DNA from: Phoronis ovalis
Lineage: Eukaryota > Phoronida > Phoronidae
Assembly (NCBI GenBank): GCA_028565635.1
Contig: JAOXYB010016110.1
Location: forward strand, 1 to 19,238
DNA length: 19,238 bases
Direction of reading: 5' to 3'
Below, in pieces: positions 8,474 to 17,250 of the stretch. Both the position numbers and the translations under genes were made by a program. The notes under the pieces were generated by a model. That model ran no database searches and was not told the DNA's origin. It saw only the letters and a program-made list of their open reading frames with translations. How positions within the stretch are numbered: position 1 is the stretch's first letter; the number at the start of each line of letters is the position of its first letter.

Positions 8474-11400
8474 GATTGCAGCAAGATATGTAGTTACTTG
8501 ACCATATATATGTTTTATAAAGCCATATAACGTTAGGATTGTTATTGATTGATCCGGCCTGGTGATCGGGAACGTTTTTGATTTTTTTTTTGTTTTGTTT
8601 AAGTTAAAAACAGTTGACAAATCAAAAATATTTACAATGTGATAAAAAATTAGTAACATAATAAAACATTTAAAATCTTGTTATTAATTACTTCTGGGTA
8701 TATTCTGAAAGTTCAGTCTTTATACAATCTTGACGGTTGACCAAGTCTCAATATGAGGTAAAAATCAAATTACAAACCAAAAAACAGTTATTTGTTATAT
8801 TCTTAAAACGGATGTTAAACGTGTTTATAGAAAACCAAAACCTACTCCTACGTAATAGAACCAGAAGAGCGTGAGTATTATAAGTGGATCATAGCATTTT
8901 CTCTAGAACTCAAATATGCACCACAATGCAAGCTTTATAGAACAGTGTTACAGATGAAAATATTAAATTATTTACATTATACAAACCAGGTCACCTTATT
9001 AAAATTAGTATTTTTTGAACGGATTGCAAAACCAGGCAATTTAAAAGGAAACAATAAAATATTTCACAACAGTATTTACATTTATTTTTTGGCATTAAAA
9101 TATTGTGCACATAACTAACATTTTTCTCACCCTGATCGTGAAAACACCCTACTTAATTTAAACTGGTGTATCCAACACGTTTGTATGCAATTTCTAATCC
9201 TGGAATAACAGTAATAATAATACACAATTTATCTAGCCTATAAACATGTTTTTTTTAACTCATATCTTAATGTCAACTTAAATTCTTGCGCTTTTAAAAC
9301 TTATGATTAAATTTAAAAACCCTTTCACGGTTCCTCAAGACACGTATATTTTCCCAATTAAACTTAATATCATATAATATTCACACATGTTGATAGAAAG
9401 TACTTTGTACATGAATTCTTCGGAAACCATCTAATGTATTGGATTCTAAATTAAGACTGATAGCATTTAAAATCGGTCGTTAAAAAAATGAAGTTGGTTA
9501 ACGCAAGTTACTCAGTTTCCAGGTCGACATTCATTTTATTAATAATATGAGTATTTATGTAACAAACATTTTTGAAGTTAAAACCGTTAAAGACATTTGA
9601 ATTTACAAAACAACCACGTCCTTGTAAATATTCCAAACCTTTAATAAACATATAAATATCATACCCTGCAAGATATCTGCTGTAACTATTTGTTGCGAAC
9701 TTATTAGCTAGATTAAGATATAGTTATTGTACAGACATTATGGCATTCACGTGCTCAGCCTGGTACTAAATTTGGCTAGAATAATATAGTCCAATGCTAT
9801 AAAACATCTAATTCGTGCCCGACAGTCCATTTTTTTCACTGTTCATTGTGCGCGATAATTTTTCAAAAAAGATTTACACAAGGTTTTCGAGTTAGGTTCT
9901 GCTCGAGTCTTTGCAGCCAAATACTATCTCAGCTTGGACTATTATTTAGTTACAAAAGTCCCAGCTCTCAGTTATTGACTTAGGTGTGTTTTTACACAGA
10001 CCCGCAATCCGGGCGGAATCCAGCATTTCCAATATGCAGCAGAGCATCAGAAACCAGTGCAGAATAGAAAAGTATAACTATTTATGACAATGAGTAAACA
10101 ATTACTTAATATCTGCAACCATGAAAATTAGACTTGAATTCAAATCAGCTCGTATGACTGGACATGAGGTGATTAATTTTATGTTCAAAAAACTTCCAAG
10201 TACTGAAATATAGAAGTGATAATTATTAGTGGCGACTTGTTATGCAATAATTTTCATAATACTGGACCCCGGGTACTGGACCAGTTTCTCTGGTTTCTCG
10301 CTCATTTGAAAATGTATTCCAGTTTTGAGGTTAAATTATCTTAGTTTTATAAATCCTCGTTTCAAGTTAAAGTTTTGTGGACAATTTGGAAACATTGCTT
10401 GATATTTATATAACATACTTAACACTTAACTGTATCCTAACCCCGGCATCTTAATTGGCGTTAATCAGAATATTTTCGAGCATCGGCGCATTGTGGTTAT
10501 ACTACACAAAAAAAACAACCAGAAAGTTGAACACCTCAGGACTGTATTTAGGCAGTACAAAGCATTAAATCATTCACAGGACAAACTTTGAAGCATGAGC
10601 TTATCAATGCTTATTTTTATTAACATCTCAAAGGACAAAAATCAATAAGAATATTCTAATTGTTGCTCAAAACATTCCCTTCACTCATCACTAACAAATG
10701 AACGTTGTTTCAGTACTGCATTAAGCTAAGTGAAAGCAAATACCTATATATATGTTGTCATTCCATTTTTAGTTACATATGTGCATAAACAGATTCAACA
10801 ATAAATCAGAACATATAGACAATGTAAAGCAGAATACGAAAAAAGAAAGTTATTAATATTACTAACTTTAAAATGGCGTCAATTAACTAATGTAGCGTCA
10901 AAATGGTATATTTTGCTATTGTAGAAATTTTGGAATGTTATTTTATATTACTTTATTACGGTGTGTTATCTACCAAAGTGTAGTATGAGGATATTATGGC
11001 TGAACATTTAGATCAAAAGTCATGATTATCTAATTGTTGTAAAAGCTGAATATAGATTTGTTAAAATAACATATAGTCTATTGGATGGAGTGTTCATCAA
11101 CTGAATAGTTATATTTTTAAGCTGAAACAGTAACAATAGATTGAGGAGTATTTCCAATACTTAGCCTAATTCACACTACACTTTAAAAACCAAGGTATAC
11201 CACTTATAAGCTATACATACACTACCGTATTTACATGTGGTGTGTAATGAGCGCCACATCTTTAGTCTAGAACTTGACATTTGACCACAAACATGTATAA
11301 CGTTTTATGCCATAGCGCTTTAGTGCAAAAATCACTCCTCACTTCATCATACATTTAAGAGCAAAGCTGTAGGATGCAAGTTAAATCAACTCAATCAACT

Positions 11401-11918
11401 CATATAAACTCAAGAAGAAGCGCATGACAACAAATATCTTTACTAACAAAAGAAAAACTATAATTCATATTATAATGAATATTATATAAATATATTCAGT
11501 ACACTATAAACAAGGGTTAACAAAAACGACACTCCGGATATCTAATACCATTTTGAAAATATTGTATATGTTTTTATAGATGACACTGTGTTGTGGCGAA
11601 TGTTACGTAATACATTCTCATGTAACATATATAGTATAATTTACTCTTTTATTTCTACCATTGATAATAAGTGAAATTGTGTTCCCGGAGGATTCCTTTT
11701 TTAGAAGAAAACTGCTTAAACTGTAAAAGGGGATGAAATTCCAAAATATTTCAAACAGTTCGCTGGATATGCATTTTAATAAAAAAACTTATTCCAGCGC
11801 TTTGGAGTTAAATTTGATTTGGGTCTCCATTATGATGACCTAAGCTATAGTAAAACTATTGTTGGTGCATCTACTGCAAATGCTGTTGGGTAGAATCTAA
11901 AGAATGCTCTAACAAGAT
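8474..11918. other. Gene-free AT-rich stretch
   Basis: No coding exon could be supported. The minus-strand open frame at 8420-8659 lies in low-complexity AT-rich DNA with poly-T and looks random. A 24-nt candidate microexon on the minus strand near 11343-11366 has splice-like flanks but no context. Near-palindromic AT runs occur around 11466-11500. Confidence 0.4.
10809..10840 (+). repeat. Dispersed repeat, copy 1
   Basis: GAACATATAGACAATGTAAA followed by GCAGAATACGAA recurs at 17218-17250 as GAACATATAGACAATTTAAA followed by GCAGAATATGAA, in the same orientation 6.4 kb away. Similarity fades on both sides, so it is a fragment of an interspersed element of unknown type. Confidence 0.6.
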
Positions 11919-11988
11919 ACCACCCGATGCGAACTATAGTTTTTGATAAACAAGGCTGATGGTCTAGATTCCATCAGTTATAAGCATG
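11918..11988 (+). repeat. Dispersed repeat, copy 1 (abuts the TATA box of the small gene)
   Basis: ACCACCCGATGCGAACTA, then GATAAACAAGGCTGATGGT, then TCCATC and AAGCATGGCT line up with ACCACCTGATGCGAATTG, GATAAATAAGGATGATGGT, CTCCATT and AAGTATGGCT at 16373-16445. The two copies lie in the same orientation 4.5 kb apart. Similarity stops at the ATGGCT that precedes TATAAAAT at 11991. Confidence 0.55.
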
Positions 11989-11990
11989 GC

Positions 11991-11998
11991 TATAAAAT
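11991..11998 (+). promoter_or_regulatory. TATA box of the small three-exon gene
   Basis: TATAAAAT lies about 35 nt before an initiator-like TCACTGT (12026-12032) and about 90 nt before the first usable ATG of the exon set that follows. The spacing is typical of a TATA-type metazoan promoter. Confidence 0.45.
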
Positions 11999-12081
11999 AC
12001 ATTCTGTATAGTGTAGAAGATATCATCACTGTTTTGAAATGCTATGATGGTGATGGTATTTTTAGGAATGTGAAACGTAAA

Positions 12082-12171
12082 ATGCCGATGTCGATGGCGA
12101 TGTTTTGTATTCGAGAAAATATGTCGTCGAAACGAGGGATTGACGAGTTAGAAAAGGATATTTCAAGGAAG
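12082..12171 (+). CDS. Exon 1 of an unidentified small three-exon gene
   Basis: The frame contains several early Mets (12082, 12088, 12094, 12100, 12121). From 12121 it reads MSSKRGIDELEKDISRK, then meets AAG followed by GTGAGT, a strong donor in phase 0. I take 12082 as the nominal start. The frame is open back to an ATG at 11986, but that part overlaps the TATA box and adjoins a dispersed repeat, so it is probably not translated. The ATG at 12121 has A at -3 and may be the true start. The product is charged, with a short helix-like acidic/basic stretch and no recognised domain. Confidence 0.5.
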
Positions 12172-12230
12172 GTGAGTCAACTATGTTATAATAAAACATA
12201 TATACATTATTGCTAGCTTGTTATTTTCAG

Positions 12231-12263
12231 TTCGAAGATTGTGTATATATAAATTATTTGATT
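12231..12263 (+). CDS. Exon 2 (33-nt microexon) of the small gene
   Basis: The exon is flanked by a strong acceptor (TTGTTATTTTCAG) and a strong donor (GTAAGTAAG). It encodes exactly 11 codons, FEDCVYINYLI, and keeps phase 0 at both ends. The intron before it is only 59 nt, short but possible in invertebrates. The agreement of both sites and phase is the main support. Confidence 0.48.
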
Positions 12264-12382
12264 GTAAGTAAGCACGTAATTCAGCCTGAACGATTCATTG
12301 TTTAATAATTCTCGTTCTTTAAAGGCTAATTTTTTAATTGTGTAGTGCCCTACAAATTGTCCCTATTTAATCCTGCTTTTAG

Positions 12383-12448
12383 GACCGGGAGTTTAGAAAC
12401 GCACAGTTACATAATATTCGTTATATCTGCTGTCACGAGGATACATAG
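12383..12448 (+). CDS. Exon 3 and stop of the small gene
   Basis: After the pyrimidine-rich acceptor CCTGCTTTTAG the phase-0 frame reads DREFRNAQLHNIRYICC and ends HEDT at TAG (12446-12448). Exons 1-3 together give 62 residues from the Met at 12082, or 49 from 12121. The protein is not recognised. The whole unit spans about 620 bp from TATA box to poly(A) signal, unusually compact next to the other gene models here. Confidence 0.48.
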   Translation, partial: DREFRNAQLHNIRYICCHEDT

Positions 12449-12605
12449 AAGACATGGTACTTGTCTAGTCCGCTAGTAGTCCTAGCTTCATGACCCTACT
12501 ATTGCTTAATTGCCTGCGACGAAGCCATAGGGTCATAGCCCAGATAGTGTTAAAACCAGTAAAAGTTAGCGTCTTACAAAAACACTCACTGTGTGTCAAC
12601 AATTC

Positions 12606-12611
12606 AATAAA
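12606..12611 (+). terminator. Poly(A) signal of the small gene
   Basis: AATAAA lies about 160 nt after the stop codon and is followed by a T/G-rich stretch (TTGTTTGTTTTTCTCTGATG), the usual layout of a cleavage and polyadenylation site. Confidence 0.5.
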
Positions 12612-12686
12612 TTCAAACTAAAATTATTGTTTGTTTTTCTCTGATGTTGCTTCTTGGATTATGAAGTTTGATTAATGTTCTTTCAA

Positions 12687-12770
12687 GGTGACTTTTAGCA
12701 TACACATCCATGCAAGAAGGAAATTTTGTGTTAGTCTGACTGGTAATATATTTGTATGCTGAAAGTCATC
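12687..12770. repeat. Long-stem inverted repeat (84 bp)
   Basis: TGACTTTTAGCATACA (12689-12704) is the reverse complement of TGTATGCTGAAAGTCA (12753-12768), except for one position that would be a G-U pair in RNA. Two further outer pairs extend the stem to 18 bp around a 48-nt loop. It lies just after the small gene's poly(A) signal. It could be a small inverted-repeat transposon or a structured transcript. The loop is large for a typical microRNA precursor. Confidence 0.6.
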
Positions 12771-13466
12771 CGCAAGTACTAGCACTGTTATTTTTTTTAG
12801 GTTATTGATTGTTAGAAACGTTATACTGCATGTCATTTTTACCGGAGCGGGGTACTTTCCCTAAAGCGTTTGGTGGGAGTCTGGGACCCAAGGTAACAAA
12901 CCCCATCGTAAAAACTGCATGCCGAAAATTAGCCCTGGATACATGACCCTAGTACTCTGGTTTGCCTACGGATGTGGAAATGTGCACCCAAAAATGCAGT
13001 TAATAATCATTTATTGAAAATATATACCTATGATTAAAATTTATTTGTGGAAAGCGCACTTTATGGTAAATAGTGATAAACAGACTTGAAAAAGGCAACC
13101 ATAGTAAACGTGGAGAATAAAAGCAGGCTCGTGGGGTAGCACATATATACAGTCAGTGCGAATGACAGTTTCCATCTCAGGTCAATGCATTTTTGACTAG
13201 CTTTAGCTTGCCATAGTGTATCCCATAGGAGGCGTACTAGACTGAAACAGAAGCATGTCTAAGATCCACATAATTTATACTCAGACCCTAACTAGGTATG
13301 CCAAAATAAACACCATATTTATCACTATTGCAGTTCCAATGTTATGATAACAAATCATAAACTGATAAATACTGCAGCGCAGTTTTTAATTTTAATAAAA
13401 AAATGTATGTGCTTGTGTATTCTCCTTGGGTTTGCATCCCACACTTAAAAATATCTGTCCATTCTT
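12771..13466. other. Intergenic stretch without a supported gene
   Basis: A somewhat GC-richer patch (12840-12960) contains ATGACCCTAGTACT, similar to ATGACCCTACTATT at 12490, hinting at repeat-derived DNA. No exon was supported. Confidence 0.35.
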
Positions 13467-13700
13467 ATGGATAGTGGTGTCAATCATGGACCTGTTGTAA
13501 GAGTTATCCATCTCAGGGATCCATGTTTATTTATTAATGAAAAAGTTACCCATTTGGGTAGCACATCACATAGTCATCATATATCTTTTGGAAGACCTAT
13601 AGAATTAAAAAGTGACTCTTTTGTAGACAAACAAAATCACATAGCCATGTGTAGACCTGAACTAAAAGTTAAGCCTTTAGCAGAATTACTTTCTAATTAG
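13467..13700 (+). CDS. Single-exon ORF or terminal exon with a weak Tudor-like motif
   Basis: This 77-codon open frame starts at an ATG and stops at TAG (13698-13700). An acceptor-like AG at 13473-13474 (CCATTCTTATGGATAG) could make it a terminal exon instead. The composition looks protein-like. The segment VVRVIHLRDPCLFINEK resembles the first strands of extended Tudor domains (V-x-V-x-H-x-x-D-P-x-x-F), as in RNF17/TDRD-type germline proteins, but the conserved later Tudor residues are absent. The remainder (SHHISFGRPIELKSD, CRPELKVKPLAELL) is not recognised. No clear poly(A) signal follows. It could be an orphan exon, a pseudogene fragment or a chance frame. Confidence 0.35.
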   Translation: MDSGVNHGPVVRVIHLRDPCLFINEKVTHLGSTSHSHHISFGRPIELKSDSFVDKQNHIAMCRPELKVKPLAELLSN

Positions 13701-14387
13701 CACCCTGCTTGCTTATAAATTGCTTAATGTATATGTTTAATGCACATTACATGCCTACAAAGAAAGTACACCCTGTATTCCCTGTATTGTAAAACCTTAG
13801 TTTATTTAATTTACCAGTGGGTTTTTAATATATTGTCCTATGATTGACTTGAGATGTAGCTTGATTTGAACTGGAGATTGAGACCCAATTAGCATTTATT
13901 GATTACTAAATCACATTTTTTAGCAAACTTCCCATTTTAGGGTATCATTTTAAAAGTTAAATTTGTACTTCCCGTTTCATTTTTCAGAGAAAACTTCCCA
14001 TTTAGGGGTACCTTTTGAGCAAAATCCTCCCGTTTAGGGGTGGTATTTTGAGCCTCCATTTCCCGTTTAGGGCTTATTTTGCACCCTACTGACGAGCAGG
14101 GGTTCCCGCCTTTTTTCAAGTAAGCATTGTGTGAAGATACATAGCAGGAACACGTGACATTACGAGCTACAAGCAGTTGGGAACGATATACAGGTATCTG
14201 AACTCTACTTGAGCTTACACCTGTTTCATATTATTTATTTTGATCTTTTTGACACTGATTTTCCGTTCAAGCAAAAACAATCAAAACGACAAGTGGTAAA
14301 AAAGAAATAATCATAAATTTTGCATTTATAGACGGACTACAATCTCAGCCATTGCGTTATTAGGTCATCCAGGTAATCATCATTAAC
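13701..14387 (+). other. Upstream region of the gene that starts at 14388
   Basis: Besides the degenerate repeat at 13928-14090, this stretch has a CACGTGAC E-box (about 14152-14159) 230 bp before the ATG at 14388, and a TTTATAGAC TATA-like element near 14326. A 5' UTR is expected here but no transcription start is evident. Confidence 0.35.
13928..14090. repeat. Degenerate tandem repeat with core CTTCCCRTTTAGGG
   Basis: The core YYTCCCRTTT(A)GGG recurs five times, at about 13928, 13968, 13994, 14026 and 14059 (spacing 26-40 bp), usually followed by a TTTTGAGC-like tail. The array ends in CACCCTACTGACGAGCAGGG. The minus-strand open frame across it (13937-14119) is a by-product of the repeats. 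It is probably part of an interspersed element. Confidence 0.55.
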
Positions 14388-14443
14388 ATGTCGAACGATC
14401 AAATACCGACAAAGAAGACATGGTGGAGCAAGGGATGCAAGCT
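14388..14443 (+). CDS. Exon 1 of an unidentified plus-strand gene
   Basis: The ATG has A at -3 and an in-frame TAG 24 nt upstream (14361-14363). Eighteen codons read MSNDQIPTKKTWWSKGCK, then CT is followed by the consensus donor GTAAGT. The two leftover bases join the G that begins the exon at 15237 to give Leu. The phase match, donor quality and start context make this a convincing first coding exon. Function is not recognised. Confidence 0.62.
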
Positions 14444-15236
14444 GTAAGTTGATGTAATATAAGAAATCTTTAATTTAAGTAAAACCTTTTTAAGTTAATG
14501 TATCTTGTGAAGAAAAGTTAGTTTTGAAATCTGAAAATGGTTGAGTAACGCTCGTGACAATTTGTTTGCAATCCAGGCGTACTGTTTAGCTTTCTTCAAG
14601 TGTCGAGTGTTAAAACACATGGGTGTTAGAAAAATGTTTTCTTATTTGAATTTTGGAGGCCCATAACTTTTGAAGAAATGTTTAATAAATTTAGTCGTCA
14701 TTTTTTGAAATCTTTTTGAAATGTATTTTGTTAAAGTTTCAGCTTCGTATCTATTTTGGAGTTACATTTTTGAAGTTTGTATCTACGTTTTCATAATGTT
14801 TAAGTGCATTTCAAAAAATGCATGAATAAATTGTTTTCTTTTTATTCCACTGTTGACAGGTTTATAGTTAAAAAATGTACATCCACCTATTTTAGTTTAA
14901 AAAAAGCAAAACGTATACATGTATTTAACCCTTTGGTGGCTATAATTTTTGTTCCAACGCACTTTAACGACACTTTGCACAGATGATGAGTTCCAAAGTG
15001 GCCCGTAAATCCATGATCACTAGAATAAATTATAAATTCAAGGACAAAACTAGGCAGCAATTTGTTTTATGGCAACTAATGTCCTGAAGTAGGACGCGAT
15101 GCATCATGTACTCAACATTTTTATAATTATTTCAATATTTAATTTACCATGATTATCAATAGATAAATAACACAGCGAACTGTTTTTAAAATGGGGAAAT
15201 GTGACTGAATTGTTTTATGACTGTATGCGTTTATAG
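14444..15236 (+). other. Intron 1 of the gene that starts at 14388
   Basis: A 793-nt AT-rich GT-AG intron with acceptor CTGTATGCGTTTATAG. The open frame inside it at 14804-14986 looks random. Confidence 0.55.
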
Positions 15237-15383
15237 GCCACTTAACCAGCAACAACCAGAATCAGCTGACACCAGTGCAGCATGTTATCCTCCATTAAGC
15301 AGACTCGCACCATTGGAATCAAATAGCAAAGAAGAGAATATTTCAATTAGTGTAGATTGCAAAGACCCAGAAGATTATGGGAC
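15237..15383 (+). CDS. Exon 2 of the same unidentified gene (gene continues)
   Basis: This 147-nt exon has no stop in the expected frame and is bounded by TTTATAG and GTAAGA. It starts with one base and ends with two, so its length is a multiple of three. The product is polar and low in aromatics: PLNQQQPESADTSAACYPP, then LSRLAPLESNSKEENIS and VDCKDPEDYG. That looks like a disordered N-terminal tail, perhaps the cytoplasmic start of a larger protein. Reading past the donor gives TAA at once, which supports the splice. No third exon was identified with confidence. One weak option at about 15506 would add 11 codons, and the rest may lie beyond the window. Confidence 0.6.
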
Positions 15384-15671
15384 GTAAGATACAACAACAC
15401 TATTTTAAACTTAACTTGTTTCAAATTCTTGGTCCAGTCTAACATGATATAACCCATTTTTTAATGTTTATGTTCCTATAATTGACAAACCTTGTTCCGT
15501 AACAGTATAACACTAAGTGTCCGTGGTCCACACGGAATCTAAATATATCCTGCATGATTTTACTGGAATTTATCACGTATTTCTACGCAGGTATTAATTG
15601 ACAAGTGGCATGACAACATAGATAACCCAGTTATTACAATAGATTATATATCCAGGCCCGTCAGACACTTT

Positions 15672-15999
15672 TTCAAAGGGGATGCTTTTGTGGTGTTTTT
15701 AGAATAACCGATTTCAGAAAATATCATTTCAGTGATGCAAAAAAAAGTCGCCGATACGTCTCCGTGCTGCCAGAAAAAATTGACAAGCAAAAAAGAAATA
15801 AAACGATATGTCCACTCCTATTGTGATAATACACCCTGAATAAGTACTAACGTAAAAACACAAACAATTCTTTCTGTTCCAAAGGGGAAGATGCGCGTGC
15901 TTTCCTGTCTGTTCAAAAGGGAGGTGCGTTTCTATTTCAAAAGAGGGGGTGCGTTAAAATTACATTAATGGTCCTCCCATTTTCAAAAGCGGGGAGCGC
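15672..15999. repeat. Degenerate repeats with core TTCAAAAGGGGNTGCG
   Basis: Related copies occur at 15672 (TTCAAAGGGGATGC), 15876 (TTCCAAAGGGGAAGATGCG), 15911 (GTTCAAAAGGGAGGTGCG), 15936 (TTCAAAAGAGGGGGTGCG) and 15982 (TTCAAAAGCGGGGAGCGC), followed by TCGAACCCAACG. A similar CTCAAAAGGGGG lies at 7563. They probably belong to a mobile-element sequence with short internal subrepeats. Confidence 0.5.
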
Positions 16000-16372
16000 T
16001 CGAACCCAACGTAATATTGGTGCTTAAAATTGAGGCTGATTCCTTTTAGTTTGAGGCCAATTTATCAAATTTGATTTTCAAAGAATAAACCTGCTGGTGG
16101 AAATGATTATCAAGGTCACAGGCATCCATACTCTGAGTGGACCACTAAGTGGGTACCCATGAATTGTTTGCAAAAACGACACTAAACACGTGATCTACTG
16201 AATATCCCCCTCCACGTAAACATCCCAAGAGCAAGGCTTTAACCACTAGAAAGTGTCCCTAACCAACCGAAACCAGGGCCAACAATTAAACTTTCCCACT
16301 CTAAACGCATGACGCCGTAGTCCACAAAAACACCCTTTTCACACACGATTTTGGTATGCGTATCCATTGCAA

Positions 16373-16445
16373 ACCACCTGATGCGAATTGCATCACTCGA
16401 TAAATAAGGATGATGGTATCTACTCCATTTTCAACAAGTATGGCT
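16373..16445 (+). repeat. Dispersed repeat, copy 2
   Basis: This is the partner of 11918-11988 in the same orientation. It shares ACCACCYGATGCGAA, GATAAAYAAGG, TGATGGT and AAGYATGGCT in order. Confidence 0.55.
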
Positions 16446-16570
16446 GATGGTATCTTCTGCAATGTTGTACAGACTATATATATAATACTATGATGTATTT
16501 GATCCCTGTATCTATAGTTACAGATATATGCTTCCTGTAACTAGGTTCAGATATGTATTTTTCTATTATA

Positions 16571-16609
16571 TTTAGGGTAGGATTAAAGCTAGGGTTAGGG
16601 TAGGGTTAG
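16571..16609 (+). repeat. Short interstitial telomere-like tract
   Basis: The tract reads TTTAGGGTAGG, a short interruption, then CTAGGGTTAGGGTAGGGTTA. It is a degenerate array of the animal telomere unit TTAGGG, about five units. It is too short to be a telomere and fits an interstitial tract. Confidence 0.6.
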
Positions 16610-16874
16610 TATTTTGAATTATTAGTGCAGATACGTGATAAAAGGGATAGCAAATCAGTGGTCAGCATTTCAAGCATAATGATACCCTCATATAATGCAG
16701 ACATTTGGGGATACAACACGCAATCTTAAAAAATAGTGATACTAAAGATACTTTACCAGCTAAACAACATCTAAATTTCAGAAAATTAATGCAGTGCAAG
16801 TTGGGAAAGATACTCCTAATACAGTTGCAAGTCAGAGCAACTAGGATGTGTACCTTTACATTGCAAAAGCAAAT

Positions 16875-17020
16875 ATTCAGTAATAACCACCTACTAATCA
16901 TGAATATTCAGTAATAACCACCTACTAATCATGAATATTCAGTAATAACCACCTACTAATCACGAATATTCAGTAATAACCACCTACTAATCATGAATAT
17001 TCAGTAATAACCACCTACTA
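16875..17020. repeat. 31-bp minisatellite, 4.7 copies
   Basis: The units ATTCAGTAATAACCACCTAC plus TAATCATGAAT begin at 16875, 16906, 16937, 16968 and 16999. They are almost identical (one T to C change in the fourth unit), so the array is young. Open frames on both strands nearby (16662-16914) run into it and look spurious. Confidence 0.95.
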
Positions 17021-17217
17021 GTATAGTCATGAAAATAATTGGCAAACTACTTGGAATCTTACACTCTAGTTATAACCTCATAGCAATATGGTCATTTTAC
17101 GCGCATGCACAATCTTACATGAAAACATTTAATAAACCGTACGTGTTTAATACATTTCATGTTAATACTTAGCTAAAGCATACATAATAAAAAAACCGTA
17201 CATTTTAAAGGAAATAA

Positions 17218-17250
17218 GAACATATAGACAATTTAAAGCAGAATATGAAA
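17218..17250 (+). repeat. Dispersed repeat, copy 2 (of 10809)
   Basis: It matches 10809-10840 over about 32 bases with two differences, in the same orientation. Confidence 0.6.

Larger units (their letters stand above)
15384..16570. other. Repeat-derived, gene-free stretch
   Basis: It contains the TCAAAAGGGG repeat family (15672-15999) and the second copy of the dispersed repeat (16373-16445). If the gene at 14388 continues, this is intron. An open phase-0 segment of 38 codons begins after a good acceptor at 15591 (TTTCTACGCAG), but it does not fit the phase of the preceding exon. Confidence 0.4.

Noticed and set aside
8420-8659. Minus-strand 79-codon open frame
   Set aside because: Low-complexity AT-rich DNA including a poly-T run; the translation resembles no family.
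11986-12081. N-terminal extension of the small gene from the ATG at 11986
   Set aside because: This segment overlaps the TATA box and adjoins a dispersed repeat, so it is more likely promoter and 5' UTR than coding.
12575-12640. Minus-strand 28-nt segment between TTTTAG and GTGAGTG
   Set aside because: Splice-like flanks alone are common by chance in AT-rich DNA. It overlaps the poly(A) region of the plus-strand gene and has no partner exons.
13937-14119. Minus-strand 60-codon open frame
   Set aside because: It is produced by the CCCRTTTAGGG degenerate repeats.
15591-15706. Good acceptor followed by a 38-codon open phase-0 segment
   Set aside because: Its phase does not fit the donor at 15383, there is no donor at its end, and it overlaps repeat-derived sequence.
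16662-16914. Overlapping open frames on both strands
   Set aside because: Cys/Leu-rich or random translations that run into the 31-bp minisatellite; no splice or motif support.
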